Source: a virus
Length of the DNA stretch: 25,864 nt
Reading direction: 5' to 3' (one strand)
Virus record (IMG/VR): IMGVR_UViG_3300042326_000483
Coordinates: 1 to 25,864 of that record
The position numbers were made by a program, and so were the translations under genes. How positions within the stretch are numbered: position 1 is the stretch's first letter; each line of letters starts with the position of its first letter. Positions 1 to 5,768 of the stretch are shown one piece after another. The notes under the pieces are model-generated. The model had not been told where the DNA came from. It did not search any database and was given only the letters and a program-made list of their open reading frames with translations.

Positions 1-2
1 AC

Positions 3-146
3 ACAGTGGCCAAGAAACTCAAGCAGGGCGACGGCGTCTACTGCATCAGCAAGCAGCAGGCCGGCGCGATCTACAAGGCGGCCCGGGACTACAAGGTCGA
101 TGACGTCAGCTACTGGCGGCGCAAGCGGGGAAAGGCCGGCAAGTGA
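3..146 (+). CDS. Partial small basic protein (C-terminal end only)
   Basis: The reading frame is open from the left edge and stops at TGA 144-146, leaving the last 47 residues. They are rich in Lys and Arg, with a strongly basic tail (WRRKRGKAGK), and include KQQAGAIYKAARDYKVDD, which looks helical. A basic tail suits a nucleic-acid-binding role, but no family is recognised. The stop overlaps the GTG start of the next gene (GTGA), so the two are probably translationally coupled in the early operon leading to the SSB-like gene. The start lies outside the window. The coding call rests on the tight junction and codon pattern. Confidence 0.6.
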   Translation, partial: TVAKKLKQGDGVYCISKQQAGAIYKAARDYKVDDVSYWRRKRGKAGK

Positions 147-334
147 ACGATCGCATGGTCATCGAGACGATGATGGAGTACGGCGGCTCGTTTGTGCGCA
201 AACTGGGTGCCGCAGCCCTGGTGGCCGACCCAGAGAACCTGCGCAAGATTAAGAACGCATGGCCCGACTACTGGGCGCAGTACCAGCGCATGGCAAAACA
301 ACTTTCGGAGGTTGAAAAACAGGCCTCCAAGTAG
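143..334 (+). CDS. Small phage protein, 63 aa, unknown function
   Basis: GTG start at 143 overlaps the preceding stop. The product is a soluble, mostly helical 63-residue protein with no signal peptide or membrane segment. Its middle (DPENLRKIKNAWPDYWAQYQRMAKQL) looks like an amphipathic helix. ATG codons a few residues in (155, 170) are alternative starts, but the GTGA junction favours GTG. I do not recognise the family. It sits upstream of the SSB-like protein in a gene group devoted to DNA metabolism, so a small replication-associated role is possible but not shown. Confidence 0.65.
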   Translation: MNDRMVIETMMEYGGSFVRKLGAAALVADPENLRKIKNAWPDYWAQYQRMAKQLSEVEKQASK

Positions 335-363
335 ACAACAACAACACAAACACGAAGCAACAT
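335..363 (+). promoter_or_regulatory. A/C-rich 5' leader without Shine-Dalgarno
   Basis: The 29 bases between the 63-aa gene and the SSB-like gene consist almost only of A and C with CAA repeats (ACAACAACAACACAAACACG), followed by AAGCAACAT before the ATG. No GGAGG-like motif is present. Such an unstructured leader would allow Shine-Dalgarno-independent initiation. Similar leaders occur before the genes at 23568 and 23886. Confidence 0.45.
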
Positions 364-1104
364 ATGGGAATCACAGTATCAACGAAACCAAGCGGCGGCA
401 CATTCACACCGTGCCCCGAGTACACAGGCCGAGCGGTCTGTGTCGACATCACTCCGCTTAAAGCCTACGAGACGGAGTACGGCACCAAGCAGAAGTTCAA
501 GATCGCATTCGAGCTGGATCTGATCGACCAGTCACGCAACCCGGTGCAGCCCTGGGTGGTTATGACGGCGCCAATGACCGCCAGCCTGCACGAGAAGGCC
601 GGCCTGACCAAGTTCCTCAAGGACTGGCACGGCCGAGCACTGACCCCCGAGGAGACCGTCAGCCTCAACCTCGACGGCCTGATCGGCAAGCCGGCCACCG
701 TGGTGATCGTTCACGAGCAGTCTCGGGACGGCACCAAGACGTTCAGCAACATCAAGCTGATCATGCCCCACAAGAGTGGGGAGGCCTTGAAGCCATCGGG
801 CCTGTGGGTACGCCTGGAGGATAGGCCTCCCCGGGACGACGACAAAACCAAGATCGTGACGCCAGCCACTGCGGCGCCGGTTAAGATTGCAGACATCAAG
901 GTCCACGTCGGCAAGTTCAGGGGAGTCCCGCTTTCCGAGCTAACGCCTGACGCTGTGCGCGGCCTGGCCGAGCACTGGCTGCCCAAGGCTAAGGTCTCCA
1001 GCGGAAAGACGCCTGACGACATCGCGCTTATTGCCGCGGTTACCAAGCGCCTTGAGGAGCTGGCTAAGGCCGACGAGCCCGATTTTGACGACGTGCCTTT
1101 CTAA
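364..1104 (+). CDS. SSB-like single-stranded DNA-binding protein with ExoX-C-like C-terminal segment
   Basis: This 246-aa protein is probably the phage single-stranded DNA-binding protein protecting replication and recombination intermediates. Residues about 10-135 alternate beta-strand-like stretches (TGRAVCVDITPLKAYE, KFKIAFELDLID, KPATVVIVHEQS, FSNIKLIMP), compatible with an OB fold. The last residues, DEPDFDDVPF, closely resemble the acidic tip of bacterial SSB (DDDIPF), which recruits partner proteins. Residues about 181-206 (VGKFRGVPLSELTPDAVRGLAEHWL) resemble the small segment found at the C-terminus of exonuclease X-like proteins. The ATG at 364 follows an A/C-rich leader. It is close to the regulator (3-base gap) and the exonuclease, consistent with a DNA-replication operon. 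The SSB role is inferred from the tail and context rather than a diagnostic OB motif. Confidence 0.7.
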   Translation: MGITVSTKPSGGTFTPCPEYTGRAVCVDITPLKAYETEYGTKQKFKIAFELDLIDQSRNPVQPWVVMTAPMTASLHEKAGLTKFLKDWHGRALTPEETVSLNLDGLIGKPATVVIVHEQSRDGTKTFSNIKLIMPHKSGEALKPSGLWVRLEDRPPRDDDKTKIVTPATAAPVKIADIKVHVGKFRGVPLSELTPDAVRGLAEHWLPKAKVSSGKTPDDIALIAAVTKRLEELAKADEPDFDDVPF

Positions 1105-1107
1105 GCC

Positions 1108-1503
1108 ATGAAGACACGCAAACCCACGATGAAGCTGATCCATATGGTGCCCGAGGTGGTCCGACTACGGTCGGAGGGCTGCACCCTGGAGGAGATCGGC
1201 AAACGGTTTAACCTCAGCCGCCAGCGGATCAACCAGATTGAACAGGCAGCACAGAAGCACGAGGAGATCCTGCGGGTGTGGGGATTCCCGTTCTCGACCA
1301 GGACGTTCAACATCCTCGAAAGCCTAGCCATCAAGAGCCGCCAGGAGGCTCTCGACCTCTACAACCTAGGGCACCTGCAGCCTAGGTCGGTGCGTGGGTT
1401 TGGGTGGGTATCCTACCGTGAAATCTGCGAATGGCTGGGCGTGCCCACCGTAAGACAGCCATTGACCAAGACCGTCTGCCCTCATTGCGGCAAACACATC
1501 TGA
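1108..1503 (+). CDS. Transcription-factor-like protein: sigma region 4-like HTH plus RNAP alpha-CTD-like domain
   Basis: The 131-aa product has two recognisable parts. Residues about 14-50 contain LEEIGKRFNLSRQRINQIEQ, matching the region 4.2 helix-turn-helix of sigma-70 factors, which reads the -35 element. Residues about 62-113 (FSTRTFNILESLAIKSRQEA, then GFGWVSYREICEWLGVP) follow the helix-hairpin-helix pattern of the RNA polymerase alpha C-terminal domain (L-S-x-R-x-x-N-x-L ... S-x-x-E-I). The tail has CPHCGKHI, half a zinc-binding knuckle. There is no region 2, so it cannot be a full sigma factor. A DNA-binding regulator contacting host RNA polymerase or UP-element-like DNA is a reasonable inference. 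The start ATG lies 3 bases after the SSB-like stop. Confidence 0.75.
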   Translation: MKTRKPTMKLIHMVPEVVRLRSEGCTLEEIGKRFNLSRQRINQIEQAAQKHEEILRVWGFPFSTRTFNILESLAIKSRQEALDLYNLGHLQPRSVRGFGWVSYREICEWLGVPTVRQPLTKTVCPHCGKHI

Positions 1504-1602
1504 CACTTTCCGGCAGCCTGTTGCTGCTGGGACTCGTGGGTAACCGGGGGCGCGCATCGGGACAAACGCGCATCAACTACTAACTGAAAGCAATTTAGCA
1601 AT
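1504..1602. other. Short intergenic gap, leader of the exonuclease gene
   Basis: This 99-base gap holds a weak stem (GCAGC 1513-1517 with GCTGC 1523-1527, extendable by two pairs) and a direct repeat CGCGCATC at 1551-1558 and 1567-1574. The last 20 bases are AT-richer (GAAAGCAATTTAGCAAT) and precede the ATG without a Shine-Dalgarno motif. I see no convincing promoter or strong terminator. Confidence 0.3.
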
Positions 1603-2262
1603 ATGCCAGCCAATCCAACAATCATCTTCGACATCGAGACCGGGCCACTACCACTGTCGGAACTCAACATCCCTCCGTTCAACCCGGCCGACGTGAAGCT
1701 GGGCAACGTTAAGAACCCTGACCTCATCGCCGAGCGCATTCAGAAGGCCGAGGAGAACCACACCGCGGACTTCATCAAGAACGCAGCCTTGGACGCTCTC
1801 TCGGGGCAGATCCTGTGCATCGGATACCGCATCGAGCACCAGGTGACCGCGGTGCTGAAGAACGACGGCAACGAGGCCGCCATGCTCCGGGAATGGTGGG
1901 AGTTGGTAAAATACTACGAGCGGCAGCCTAAACTCGTCGGATTCAACATTAAGGCCTTCGATCTACCATTCCTCATCAAGCGCTCCTGGAAGCACCGCAT
2001 CCTTCCTCCCTACTGGCTGCGCCAGGGACGATACTGGAACGATCTGGTGATCGACCTGCGCGAGGTGTGGCAGCTTGGAGACAGCCGGGCGCACGGAAGC
2101 CTCGGTGCAATCAGCCGGCACTTGGGCCTAGGTGACAAGAGTGGCAGCGGCGCCGACTTCAGTCTGCTGTGGAATACCGACCGCCAGGCAGCCATCGACT
2201 ACTGCATCCAGGATGTTAAGCTAACCCAGGCGGTGGCGGATATTCTGATTCCGGCCTACTGA
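1603..2262 (+). CDS. DnaQ-like (PolB-type) DEDDy 3'-5' exonuclease
   Basis: The 219-aa protein carries the three exonuclease motifs of the DEDD superfamily. Exo I is IIFDIETG (D10, E12), Exo II is LVGFNIKAFDLPFL (N115, D120), and Exo III is DYCIQDVKLT, where Y200 and D204 give the Y-x3-D spacing of the DEDDy subgroup. The layout resembles the stand-alone exonucleases related to the proofreading domain of family B polymerases, which remove nucleotides from 3' ends using two metal ions. No polymerase domain is attached and none is found in the window, so the enzyme probably acts in replication or recombination end processing. The first ATG after an AT-rich leader is used. Confidence 0.85.
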   Translation: MPANPTIIFDIETGPLPLSELNIPPFNPADVKLGNVKNPDLIAERIQKAEENHTADFIKNAALDALSGQILCIGYRIEHQVTAVLKNDGNEAAMLREWWELVKYYERQPKLVGFNIKAFDLPFLIKRSWKHRILPPYWLRQGRYWNDLVIDLREVWQLGDSRAHGSLGAISRHLGLGDKSGSGADFSLLWNTDRQAAIDYCIQDVKLTQAVADILIPAY

Positions 2263-2446
2263 GGGCTGGACAACGACCAGAACAGCAGATAGGGAGCAGC
2301 CCGTCGACGTGAGCCGTGAGAAGCAAACGCCGACACCACAACTACAAGCCATGTTCAACCCACTTTTCCCCACCCTTTCCGTGTCACGTCCCGTTGCTTG
2401 TACGGGAGTTCTCACCGCGGACTGGGTGGGGTTTTCTGTTTGAATC
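2263..2446. other. Intergenic region upstream of the initiator gene
   Basis: This 184-base non-coding stretch separates the exonuclease from the replication initiator and is the longest gap in the window. It contains the nested inverted repeat described separately and ends in a T-rich segment (GTTTTCTGTTTGAATC) directly before the start codon, with no Shine-Dalgarno motif. A promoter for the replication genes would be expected here, but I cannot point to convincing -35 and -10 boxes. Confidence 0.4.
2368..2431 (+). terminator. Nested inverted repeat before the initiator gene, terminator-like
   Basis: A perfect 8-bp inverted repeat, CCCCACCC (2368-2375) and GGGTGGGG (2424-2431), encloses a second perfect 6-bp stem, TCCCGT (2389-2394) with ACGGGA (2402-2407) around a 7-base loop. 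The outer right arm is followed at once by TTTTCTGTTT. A stem then a T-rich run fits an intrinsic terminator closing the early operon. The large 48-base interior is atypical, so an origin-proximal or regulatory structure is also possible. Confidence 0.4.
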
Positions 2447-3196
2447 ATGATCGTAGAAACCGACTTCTTGGATCACTGGAAAACCAGATTGATCGTCCGA
2501 TTATTGGGCACTGAAAGCGCACCACTCCACATCATTCGACTCTGGTCTCATTGCCAGACCAGAAAGACGAACCGATTCCCTGACTGGAATCCGGAAATCC
2601 TATCTGCTGTCTGCAAGTGGGGAGGTGATGCCAACGCGTTTTGGTCTGCCATCCTTCAAACCTTCGGAAGGATTGAAGACGGGTGTTTTGTCGCTCATCA
2701 ATGGGATGAAGTTAATTCAAGCCTGATTGCTTCTTGGTCAAATGGAGGCAAAGGTGGGCGACCGAAGAAACCCACAGATAACCCACGGGTTAACCCAGAA
2801 CTGAATCAGGTTAACCCACAGGTAACCCATGGGGTAACCGATAGAGAAGACAGAGAAGAGAAGACAGAAAAGACAATGGCTCCGAAGTCGCCTTGGGAAG
2901 TTAAGTTCGGCCTGATCCTACCTGAAAAGCTCCAAACTAACGAATGCCTTACCGCTGTACAAACATGGTTGGCCTACAAAGCAGAACGAAAACAGGGCTA
3001 CAAGCGAATCGGGCTGTCCGCAGCCTTGCAGGCATGGTCTAACGAATACACCGCTGAAACGTTCCCGGCTGCGGTAAACCACTCCATTGCAAGCAACTAC
3101 CAAGGCATCTTTCCTCCTAGGGGCTCACTTGCATCTGGGGCCAACACATCCCGTGCCGGCGGCACCTTCTCACCCAACATCGCCGACTACCAATGA
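2447..3196 (+). CDS. Replication initiator / helicase-loader-like protein
   Basis: This 249-aa protein lies directly before DnaB and has the three-part layout of phage initiator or loader proteins. The N-terminal domain (about 1-95) begins DFLDHWKTRLIVRLLG and HIIRLWSHC, typical of winged-helix initiators. A low-complexity linker (about 100-145; GGRPKKPTDNPRVNP, then an Arg/Glu/Lys-rich run) follows. The C-terminal domain (about 147-222) contains WLAYKAERKQGYKRIG and NHSIASNYQGIFPP, a pattern common in phage replication proteins. It probably binds the origin and delivers DnaB. The linker DNA carries an iteron-like array, as in lambda O. The gene is AT-richer than its flanks, suggesting a different origin. 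Its stop overlaps the dnaB start (ATGA). Confidence 0.75.
   Translation: MIVETDFLDHWKTRLIVRLLGTESAPLHIIRLWSHCQTRKTNRFPDWNPEILSAVCKWGGDANAFWSAILQTFGRIEDGCFVAHQWDEVNSSLIASWSNGGKGGRPKKPTDNPRVNPELNQVNPQVTHGVTDREDREEKTEKTMAPKSPWEVKFGLILPEKLQTNECLTAVQTWLAYKAERKQGYKRIGLSAALQAWSNEYTAETFPAAVNHSIASNYQGIFPPRGSLASGANTSRAGGTFSPNIADYQ
2769..2840 (+). repeat. Iteron-like AACCCA repeats inside the initiator gene (candidate origin)
   Basis: AACCCA occurs five times, at 2769-2774, 2780-2785, 2792-2797, 2813-2818 and 2824-2829, with a degenerate sixth copy AACCG at 2836-2840. The spacings are 11, 12, 21, 11 and 12 bases, close to one or two helical turns. Two copies lie in palindromes, GGGTTAACCC (2787-2796) and GGTTAACC (2809-2816). 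A purine-rich, A-rich tract follows to about 2876. Iterons plus an adjacent easily melted tract inside the initiator gene is the arrangement of the lambda origin. Origin function is inferred. Confidence 0.55.
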
Positions 3197-4488
3197 GCGA
3201 CCCCTACTATGCCCAGGACGACGAGTTTGGCCTGATCGGCGCCTGCCTGTCCGGTGGATCGGATGTCTGCCATGAGGTATTCGCCAAGATCCCCACCGAT
3301 GCTTTCCAGGACAGCGATCTGTACCATGTGTTCGAGATTGCCAAAGGCCTCGTTGCCAAGAGCGATCCGGTCAACATGGCCACCGTGGTCAAGGAGTGGA
3401 AGCGCTCCATGGGCCAGACTCCGGTGCCTTTCGAGGCTCTGAACAAGTGCGACGAGATGTGTCCGAGCCCAGCGAACTACCCGGCATTCGCTCAGGCCGT
3501 CTTAGAGGCCCACCACAGACGCCATCTCAGAACCGCTGGAGACCGTCTGATTCGTGAGTCCGCTGTCTCCACCCTCTCCGTCGATCAAATCGTCTCTAAT
3601 GCCGAAGCAGGGCTCACCGTTGAGGCATCCAAGGAGGAAGTCCAATCGTCCAAGTCGGTCGTCAGCCGGTTCATTGACTCGACCCAGGAACGATTCTCAA
3701 GGCAGGGCCAGCTTTCTGGTATCACCTCTGGCTTCCACAGGCTCGACCAGATGACCGACGGCTTCCAGTTCGGTGAGCTGGCCATCATTGCGGCCAGGCC
3801 AAGCATCGGAAAGACAGCCATTGCCATTGCCATTGCCAAGGCAGCCAGCATTGACTCAAGGATCCCGACCCTGTTCATCAGCCTGGAGATGTCCGACGAG
3901 TCTATCGTGCGCCGGATGGTCTCATCTGTTGGCAGCATACCCATGCAGGACATCAAGACCGGCCAGCTCGACCAGGGAGGCATGAAGGCCATGTCGACAG
4001 CATCGGCCAAGATCGCAGGCAGCCCGATTCATTTCATCTCAGGATCCGGTGTGTCCAACATTGCCACCATCACCGCGGTAATCCGCAGGGCTGTACGCAA
4101 ATGGGGCGTGAAGCTGGTCCTGGTGGATTACCTCCAGAAGATCCATGGATCCAAAGCCGCAGAGAAAAAGACGTACGAGATCGCAGAAGTATCTGGCAGG
4201 CTCAAGGGCGTGGCCTCCGATACGAAGACAGCCGTGGTCGCATTGGCACAGCTCAATCGAGAGAACGAGAAAGACAAAGGCCGGGTACCTCGCCTGACTG
4301 ACCTAGCGGACTCTGGGCAGATTGAGAGGGACGCTGATCTAGTCCTATTGCTCAACAGGGAGCGCAACCAGCCCCAGGGCGAAGCTGTGATTGCTATCGC
4401 CAAACAACGAGACGGTGAGTGCGGCCTGGTGCCCCTTTGGTACGAAGGCCAGTACTGCCGCTTCTCCGACCCATCTCCCAGTTTCTAA
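3193..4488 (+). CDS. dnaB: Replicative DNA helicase, DnaB family
   Basis: This 431-aa protein is the ring-shaped hexameric helicase that unwinds DNA 5'-3' at the fork. Residues about 1-115 form the DnaB N-terminal domain, starting with the usual DDEFGLIGACL. The RecA-like motor has Walker A ARPSIGKTA (201-209), LFISLEMS (227-234), Walker B KLVLVDYLQ (307-315), the LAQLNRE motif (351-357), DLADSGQIERDADLVLLLNR near 370-389 and AKQRDG (403-408). Length is close to that of bacterial DnaB. It overlaps the loader-like gene by 4 bases, the usual helicase/loader pair. No primase domain is fused, so priming needs a separate enzyme. Confidence 0.95.
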   Translation: MSDPYYAQDDEFGLIGACLSGGSDVCHEVFAKIPTDAFQDSDLYHVFEIAKGLVAKSDPVNMATVVKEWKRSMGQTPVPFEALNKCDEMCPSPANYPAFAQAVLEAHHRRHLRTAGDRLIRESAVSTLSVDQIVSNAEAGLTVEASKEEVQSSKSVVSRFIDSTQERFSRQGQLSGITSGFHRLDQMTDGFQFGELAIIAARPSIGKTAIAIAIAKAASIDSRIPTLFISLEMSDESIVRRMVSSVGSIPMQDIKTGQLDQGGMKAMSTASAKIAGSPIHFISGSGVSNIATITAVIRRAVRKWGVKLVLVDYLQKIHGSKAAEKKTYEIAEVSGRLKGVASDTKTAVVALAQLNRENEKDKGRVPRLTDLADSGQIERDADLVLLLNRERNQPQGEAVIAIAKQRDGECGLVPLWYEGQYCRFSDPSPSF

Positions 4489-4494
4489 ATACCA

Positions 4495-4842
4495 ATGACC
4501 ACCCAATACAGCATCAGCCAGAACCAAGTGCTCCGTGAAGCGAAACACCTTGTGCGGTTCGCGATCAAACGAGGCTGGATGTCCTACCCAAACGGCACCC
4601 TGATGGACGCCGAGGGCGACCCTATCCCAAACATCGAGCCCGAGGACGAGACAAGCAGCCCAATCACACCGGAGTTGTGCAACAAAGCATTTGTTCTAAG
4701 AGACCGTGGTATTACATTGGATAATATTGCAGCTATTTGTGGTGTTCCTCGTGGATCTATTGCTTACATAATATCACGAGGGCATGAGGATTACCTCTTA
4801 AGGTTAAGAGTAGATCCCAATAGCACTAAGGAATCTCTTTGA
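4495..4842 (+). CDS. Small HTH-containing protein, mosaic gene
   Basis: The 115-aa product has an N-terminal half of unknown fold (MTTQYSISQNQVLREAKHLV) and a C-terminal half that looks like a helix-turn-helix: ITLDNIAAICGVPRGSIAYI (about residues 73-92), followed by ISRGHEDYLLRL. The second half suggests DNA binding. Base composition changes sharply inside the gene near 4680: the first half is GC-rich like its neighbours, while 4683-4842 is about 38% GC by hand count with AT-ending codons. This points to a recent fusion or replacement of the C-terminal segment. The function is unknown. The start ATG lies 6 bases after dnaB. Confidence 0.65.
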   Translation: MTTQYSISQNQVLREAKHLVRFAIKRGWMSYPNGTLMDAEGDPIPNIEPEDETSSPITPELCNKAFVLRDRGITLDNIAAICGVPRGSIAYIISRGHEDYLLRLRVDPNSTKESL

Positions 4843-4911
4843 TAATACCCAGAAACAGGTGAACGCGAGACCCCTATCGTTGTGTGTGATCAAGCACTAA
4901 AAACAATATCT

Positions 4912-5139
4912 ATGCAAAACAATCACATCCAATTTCTTGTGGATCAATACGGCCTAGCAAACGTGGCCTGGTTCATCCGGCTCATGAAACGCGGAACTCC
5001 GCCCGAGCAATTGGCCGGCTATTGCGTGCCCAACCCACAAGACAGCAGGCGCGACGGTGTTTTCCGGGCTCTGCAGTACGCCGGCACCGTGCCCGACTCG
5101 ATGCTGCCTCCTGACATCCAAAAGGCTTTGAAGCCATGA
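4912..5139 (+). CDS. Small phage protein, 75 aa, unknown function
   Basis: The product begins MQNNHIQFLVDQYGLANVAW and looks helical, soluble and free of signal peptide. I chose the ATG at 4912 over an in-frame GTG at 4882, because the ten extra residues come from AT-rich spacer DNA and the ATG follows an A-rich leader (AAAACAATATCT). The stop overlaps the small terminase start (ATGA), so it is coupled to packaging genes. No family is recognised. The C-terminus (SRRDGVFRALQYAGTVPDSM) gives no clear motif. Confidence 0.6.
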   Translation: MQNNHIQFLVDQYGLANVAWFIRLMKRGTPPEQLAGYCVPNPQDSRRDGVFRALQYAGTVPDSMLPPDIQKALKP

Positions 5140-5768
5140 CCCAACGAGAATACGCCAAGCATGCCGGTGTTTCGCATGGCTACGTCACCCAACTGGCTGC
5201 GAAGGGGATGCCGATGCATAGTCCTGAGGCCGCCGATGCCTGGCGAAAGAAAAACATCCGGGCCAAGTCGACGACCCAACACATACAATCGCCACCAATA
5301 CCAGAAGCCCCCGCAATCGAACAGGAAGGCCCATACAGGCCTATTGAAGCAGAGACCCCTCTCAACACCGCAACAGCCGCTACCGACTCGCCAGAAGGCG
5401 CTTACGAGAGGCAACGGCAAATCGAGCGTGCAGCCTATGACCTGGCGGTCGATGCCCTCCGCGGTGGTCGAGCCGACGCTGGCCGGCTGGTGGCCATTCA
5501 TGCCGCGGCAGCCAAGAACCTTACAAGCGCCCGTGACGAGGTGATCGCCCAGGCCGAGAAGGAACGGCGCCTGGTCTCCGGCGACTGGGTGCGCCGGGTG
5601 ATGCAGGAGCACGACGGCGCCGTAGCCTCGCTGATCAAAGCCATGCCCAAGCAGCTTTCCGGCCGGATAGCACCGCACGACCCCGAGCACGCCGAGCGTG
5701 AATTGACCAGGTGGGTCCAGGAGGTCTGCCTGAAGACACTACACAACACCGACCCATGGAAAACCTGA
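5136..5768 (+). CDS. Terminase small subunit-like DNA-recognition protein
   Basis: This 210-aa protein precedes the GpA-type large terminase, where the DNA-recognition subunit is expected. Residues about 1-40 form a helix-turn-helix (REYAKHAGVSHGYVTQLAAKGMPM) of the Nu1/MerR-like winged type that ends with PEAADAWRKK. A Pro- and Thr-rich linker (about 45-85) follows, then a helical part with AAYDLAVDALRGGRADAGRL and RVMQEHDGAVASLIKAMP, probably for oligomerisation and contact with the large subunit. The HTH would bind cos or pac. It overlaps the upstream gene by 4 bases and the large terminase by 13 bases. Assignment rests on fold pattern and position. Confidence 0.75.
   Translation: MTQREYAKHAGVSHGYVTQLAAKGMPMHSPEAADAWRKKNIRAKSTTQHIQSPPIPEAPAIEQEGPYRPIEAETPLNTATAATDSPEGAYERQRQIERAAYDLAVDALRGGRADAGRLVAIHAAAAKNLTSARDEVIAQAEKERRLVSGDWVRRVMQEHDGAVASLIKAMPKQLSGRIAPHDPEHAERELTRWVQEVCLKTLHNTDPWKT

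Noticed and set aside
2769-2840. CRISPR-like repeat array
   Set aside because: Repeats are only 6 bases with 5-15 base spacing and lie in a coding linker; size and layout do not fit CRISPR.
3808-3840. GCCATT repeats in dnaB
   Set aside because: The short GCCATT run encodes the alternating Ala-Ile stretch after Walker A and is explained by protein sequence.
4882-4911. GTG start at 4882 for the small gene before the small terminase
   Set aside because: The extra residues lie in AT-rich spacer DNA, and ATG 4912 has the A-rich leader typical of this genome.
5711-5755. Upstream GTG start extension of the large terminase
   Set aside because: The 15 extra residues come from DNA that already codes for the end of the small terminase. 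ATG 5756 gives a normal family start and a short overlap.
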